Below are positions 61,505-64,000 of a stretch of DNA of 64,000 nt, one piece after another. Location: positions 3,421,001 to 3,485,000 of the forward strand of contig NZ_CP060084.1 of the NCBI RefSeq assembly GCF_014211975.1. Reading direction: 5' to 3'. Source of the DNA: Teredinibacter haidensis. GTDB lineage: Bacteria; Pseudomonadota; Gammaproteobacteria; Pseudomonadales; Cellvibrionaceae. A program made the position numbers and the translations under genes. The notes under the pieces were generated by a model. That model had not been told where the DNA came from, did not search any database, and saw only the letters and a program-made list of their open reading frames with translations. How positions within the stretch are numbered: the stretch's first letter is position 1; each line of letters begins with the position of its first letter.

Positions 61505-61526
61505 AAGGCGCCGTATGTGGCGCCTT
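61505..61526. terminator. Intrinsic terminator between PEP-CTERM gene and glyA
   Basis: AAGGCGCC and GGCGCCTT pair perfectly around GTATGT. Six A before the stem give a U-run on the minus strand, so this ends glyA, whose stop codon is 20 bases away. On the plus strand the tail is CTTCTTC, so it is weaker for the PEP-CTERM gene. Confidence 0.85.
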
Positions 61527-61546
61527 CTTCACAAACAGACTCAATA

Positions 61547-62812
61547 TTAATTGCCGTAAACCGGGAAGCGGCCACATACTTCCAGCACCTTGGCTTTAAC
61601 CTCAGTAATCACCTGCTCAGAGGTGCCGTTTTCCAGGCTTTCCAGAACGTCACACATCCAGTTGCTCAGATCCACACACTCCTGCTCACCAAAACCGCGC
61701 GTTGTAATAGCCGGTGTTCCCACACGCAAGCCACTGGTCACAAAAGGTGAACGCGGGTCGTTGGGAACGGCGTTTTTGTTAACGGTAATATTGGCAGCAC
61801 CCAAAGCAGCGTCGGCGTCTTTACCGGTGTATTCCTTGCCGATTAAATCTACCAGCATCAGGTGGTTTTCAGTTCCACCAGATACAATCTTTATACCGCG
61901 CTCGATAAAGGTTTTAGCCATCGTTTTTGCGTTAACCACAACCTGCTTTTGGTAAGTTTTGTAATCGTCGCTCATTGCTTCCTTGAAGCAGATCGCCTTA
62001 CCAGCGATTACATGCATCAACGGCCCGCCCTGACCACCAGGGAATACAGCGGAGTTCAATTTTTTCTCAATCTCTGCGTTCGCTTTGGCAAGGATAAGAC
62101 CACCGCGTGGACCACGCAGTGTTTTGTGAGTCGTAGTAGTCGTAACATCAGCAATCTGCACCGGGGATGGATATTCACCCGCAGCCACTAAGCCGGCAAC
62201 GTGGGCCATATCCACCAACAGGTAAGCACCTACTTCGTCGGCGATATCGCGGAATTTCTGCCAGTCCAGAACCTGGCTGTAGGCAGAGAAACCAGCAACG
62301 ATCATTTTTGGCTTATGTTCTCTGGCCAGAGAAGCGACTTCTTCGTAATCGACCAGGCCGGTCTCCGAATTCAAACCATATTGGACGGCGTGGTACATTT
62401 TGCCGGAGAAGTTAACCTTGGCCCCGTGAGTCAGGTGGCCACCATGCGCCAGGCTCATACCCAGAACCGTGTCGCCGGGTGAGCACAATGCTGCGTAAAC
62501 GGCAGAGTTGGCCTGCGAACCCGAATGTGGCTGCACGTTGGCGTAATCAGCACCGAAAAGCTCTTTAGCGCGCTCAATCGCCAGCACCTCTACTTTATCC
62601 ACATACTCACAACCACCGTAATAACGCTTGGCGGGGTAGCCCTCGGCATACTTGTTGGTAAGCTTGGTGCCCTGAGCAGTCATCACCAGGGGACTGGTGT
62701 AATTTTCAGAAGCAATCAGTTCAATATGCTCTTCCTGACGAATGCCCTCGTCAACGATGGCATTCCACACATCTGGATCAAATTCTGAAATGGTCTGGGT
62801 TTTATCAAACAT
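61547..62812 (-). CDS. glyA: Serine hydroxymethyltransferase
   Basis: The 421-residue PLP enzyme interconverts serine and glycine with tetrahydrofolate. It has the family's I-A-S-E-N-Y-T-S near residue 34, Y-A-E-G-Y-P-A-K-R-Y-Y-G-G-C, L-V-D-M-A-H-V-A-G-L-V and the PLP-binding T-T-T-T-H-K-T-L-R-G-P-R-G-G. Length matches the usual 415-420. It is separated from nrdR-ribD here, although the two are adjacent in many gammaproteobacteria. A purine-rich stretch sits upstream of the ATG. Confidence 0.96.
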   Translation of the reverse strand: MFDKTQTISEFDPDVWNAIVDEGIRQEEHIELIASENYTSPLVMTAQGTKLTNKYAEGYPAKRYYGGCEYVDKVEVLAIERAKELFGADYANVQPHSGSQANSAVYAALCSPGDTVLGMSLAHGGHLTHGAKVNFSGKMYHAVQYGLNSETGLVDYEEVASLAREHKPKMIVAGFSAYSQVLDWQKFRDIADEVGAYLLVDMAHVAGLVAAGEYPSPVQIADVTTTTTHKTLRGPRGGLILAKANAEIEKKLNSAVFPGGQGGPLMHVIAGKAICFKEAMSDDYKTYQKQVVVNAKTMAKTFIERGIKIVSGGTENHLMLVDLIGKEYTGKDADAALGAANITVNKNAVPNDPRSPFVTSGLRVGTPAITTRGFGEQECVDLSNWMCDVLESLENGTSEQVITEVKAKVLEVCGRFPVYGN

Positions 62813-62960
62813 TGGCGTCTCCGCAAAGGGAATAATAGGAAAAGGAGAGGAAAATTAAGGGCGGGGATTGTACACGAATGCATCAACAATCTCATCCACC
62901 AACAAACGCGCCAGGGCAATTAATTCCCACGAATGTCATGAGAGATTATTCTGCACTTCT

Positions 62961-63359
62961 TTAGAGCGCGATCTTATTCCATAAATATTGAGGGTTCTGC
63001 AACCATTGAAGCGCTCCCGCTTCGTTGCGAAAAACTCTTACTGAATGCCCGGCATTTTGAGTGACCGTCTCTACAAAATCGTGTGAGCGGTCCTCAGGGT
63101 CGGTAATCATAGCCGCATAGTTTTCCACACGCAGATTCAACTCCTGTAACTCTTCACGGGCAAAATGATAGTTTTCACCAGCACCAGCGGTATTGCGAAC
63201 ACCTCGCAAGTCCACCAGGAACTTATTGATACCGAAACGCTTACCCTGCACCTCCATGGGCAGGGTAAATTCAACCGCGCTCGCGGGCGTTACATCCTGT
63301 AATACCTTGCAACCGACATAGCTTTTATCTTCCGATAAAAATAATGTAAATGCATCCAT
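62961..63359 (-). CDS. STAS/SpoIIAA-like protein, unknown function
   Basis: The ATG at 63359 (GGGAG ten bases upstream) gives 132 residues. The pattern of F-L-V-D-L-R-G-V-R-N, an A-R-E-E-L-Q-E-L helix, I-T-D-P-E-D-R-S-H-D-F-V and V-R-V-F-R-N-E-A-G-A-L-Q-W-L near the end fits the SpoIIAA-like fold, as does the gene at 23204. It has no recognised catalytic or phosphorylation site. It lies upstream of glyA on the same strand. Confidence 0.65.
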   Translation of the reverse strand: MDAFTLFLSEDKSYVGCKVLQDVTPASAVEFTLPMEVQGKRFGINKFLVDLRGVRNTAGAGENYHFAREELQELNLRVENYAAMITDPEDRSHDFVETVTQNAGHSVRVFRNEAGALQWLQNPQYLWNKIAL

Positions 63360-63553
63360 AGAAAAGTGGCTCCCTGCTAATTGACAACAATTTAACCGGC
63401 GATTCAATTCCACAAGCTAGCAAGCTTTCGTTTTGATGTTTTACTGCGCCAGAACCTCGACAATCATTGAATTTCACCGCCGTATCCGGTAACTTGCGCC
63501 TGTTTTCTTCCCCCTCAGAATCCCCAATTACCGCATCCGGAGCGAGAGCTGAA

Positions 63554-64000
63554 ATGGCGCAATACGTTTATACCATGAACCGCGTAGGCAAGATCGTACC
63601 CCCAAAACGTGAAATTCTGAAAGATATTTCTTTATCGTTTTTCCCTGGCGCCAAAATCGGCGTGCTCGGCTTAAACGGTTCGGGAAAATCCACTCTACTG
63701 CGCATTATGGCGGGTATTGATACCGACTTTCTCGGTGAAGCCCGCCCCATGTCCAACATTAAAGTCGGCTACCTACCGCAGGAACCGCAGCTGAATCCGG
63801 AAAAAAATGTACGCGGCAATGTCGAAGAAGGGGTCCAAGAAGCCGTGAATGCCCTCGCCGATCTGGATAAAGTGTATGCGGATTACGCCGAGCCAGATGC
63901 CGACTTCGACGCCCTGGCTAAACAACAGGCCCGATGCGAAGATATTATCCAAGCCTGGGACGCCCACAACCTGAACCACACTTTGGAAGTCGCCGCCGAC
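63554..64000 (+). CDS. ettA: Energy-dependent translational throttle protein EttA (3' truncated by window)
   Basis: The first 149 residues are visible; the gene runs off the end. It begins M-A-Q-Y-V-Y-T-M-N-R-V-G-K and has Walker A G-L-N-G-S-G-K-S-T-L-L-R, then V-G-Y-L-P-Q-E-P-Q-L. The arm region with N-V-E-E-G-V follows. This is the ABC-F family member that binds the ribosomal E site and gates translation by the energy state. A purine-rich GAGAG precedes the ATG. Confidence 0.95.
   Translation, partial: MAQYVYTMNRVGKIVPPKREILKDISLSFFPGAKIGVLGLNGSGKSTLLRIMAGIDTDFLGEARPMSNIKVGYLPQEPQLNPEKNVRGNVEEGVQEAVNALADLDKVYADYAEPDADFDALAKQQARCEDIIQAWDAHNLNHTLEVAAD

Noticed and set aside
1..64000. tRNA or rRNA genes, CRISPR arrays, integrases, transposases
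   Set aside because: Reading of all intergenic gaps found no cloverleaf, regularly spaced repeats or recombinase genes.

Overview
This 64 kb window looks like the chromosome of a free-living, probably marine gammaproteobacterium, most likely from the Cellvibrionales (Saccharophagus/Teredinibacter-like). That is inferred from the ribD-ribE-ribBA-ribH-nusB-thiL-pgpA order, the RimK/RLAN ATP-grasp neighbourhood, SapC, large TonB-dependent receptors, a PEP-CTERM protein and moderate GC. No rRNA, tRNA, CRISPR array, insertion sequence or prophage gene was found. The window starts inside holA and ends inside ettA.

Layout. 1-0.9 kb: end of holA and a small lipoprotein gene. 1.2-16.8 kb: a cell-surface-signalling and uptake island. 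It has a FecI-type sigma factor and FecR-type regulator (+), then on the minus strand an STN-containing TonB-dependent receptor (TBDR), two secreted paralogues, a roughly 1500-residue lipoprotein carrying three diverged copies of the same cysteine-framed, beta-helix-like module, and a second TBDR with an N-terminal carboxypeptidase-regulatory-like domain. 17.5-26.1 kb: two ABC exporters, YjbQ, a YgjP-type metallopeptidase, a large membrane M48 homologue that has lost its zinc ligands, and a SixA-like phosphatase. 26.7-30.7 kb: a minor-pilin operon (pilE-fimT-pilV-pilW-pilX) with no pilY1, whose PilX carries a long beta-solenoid-like region. 30.9-34.8 kb: SapC, a REC-EAL protein and a degenerate HD-GYP protein, the last two separated by a 128-bp MITE-like element. 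35-37.8 kb: a P2-type cation ATPase.

37.9-45.3 kb (minus): riboflavin genes nrdR-ribD-ribE-ribBA-ribH-nusB-thiL-pgpA, a retropepsin-like protease and ribA. RibBA has lost the zinc cysteines of its GTP cyclohydrolase II half, so the separate ribA explains how the pathway is completed. 45.6-52.6 kb: a peptide-ligase neighbourhood. It contains RimK, an AstE-like M14 enzyme, a short MscS-like protein, an M42 aminopeptidase and an RLAN-ATP-grasp ligase (all +), facing a GNAT-C39 peptidase fusion and an RMD1/DUF155 protein (-). 52.7-59.2 kb: an ion-transport block (MscS, CorA, CNNM/CorB-like, MgtE, a second MscS-type channel), an orphan ECF sigma factor and the DUF785 aspartic protease usually linked to RimK. 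59.7-64 kb: rsgA, a small PEP-CTERM protein, glyA, a STAS-like protein and ettA.

The two best candidates for under-described systems are the FecIR/TBDR/beta-helix-module island (substrate unknown) and the RimK-RLAN-peptidase-channel cluster, which has the composition expected of a ribosome or protein amino-acid tagging and untagging system coupled to ion or osmotic homeostasis. Both functional readings are inference from domain content and gene order.
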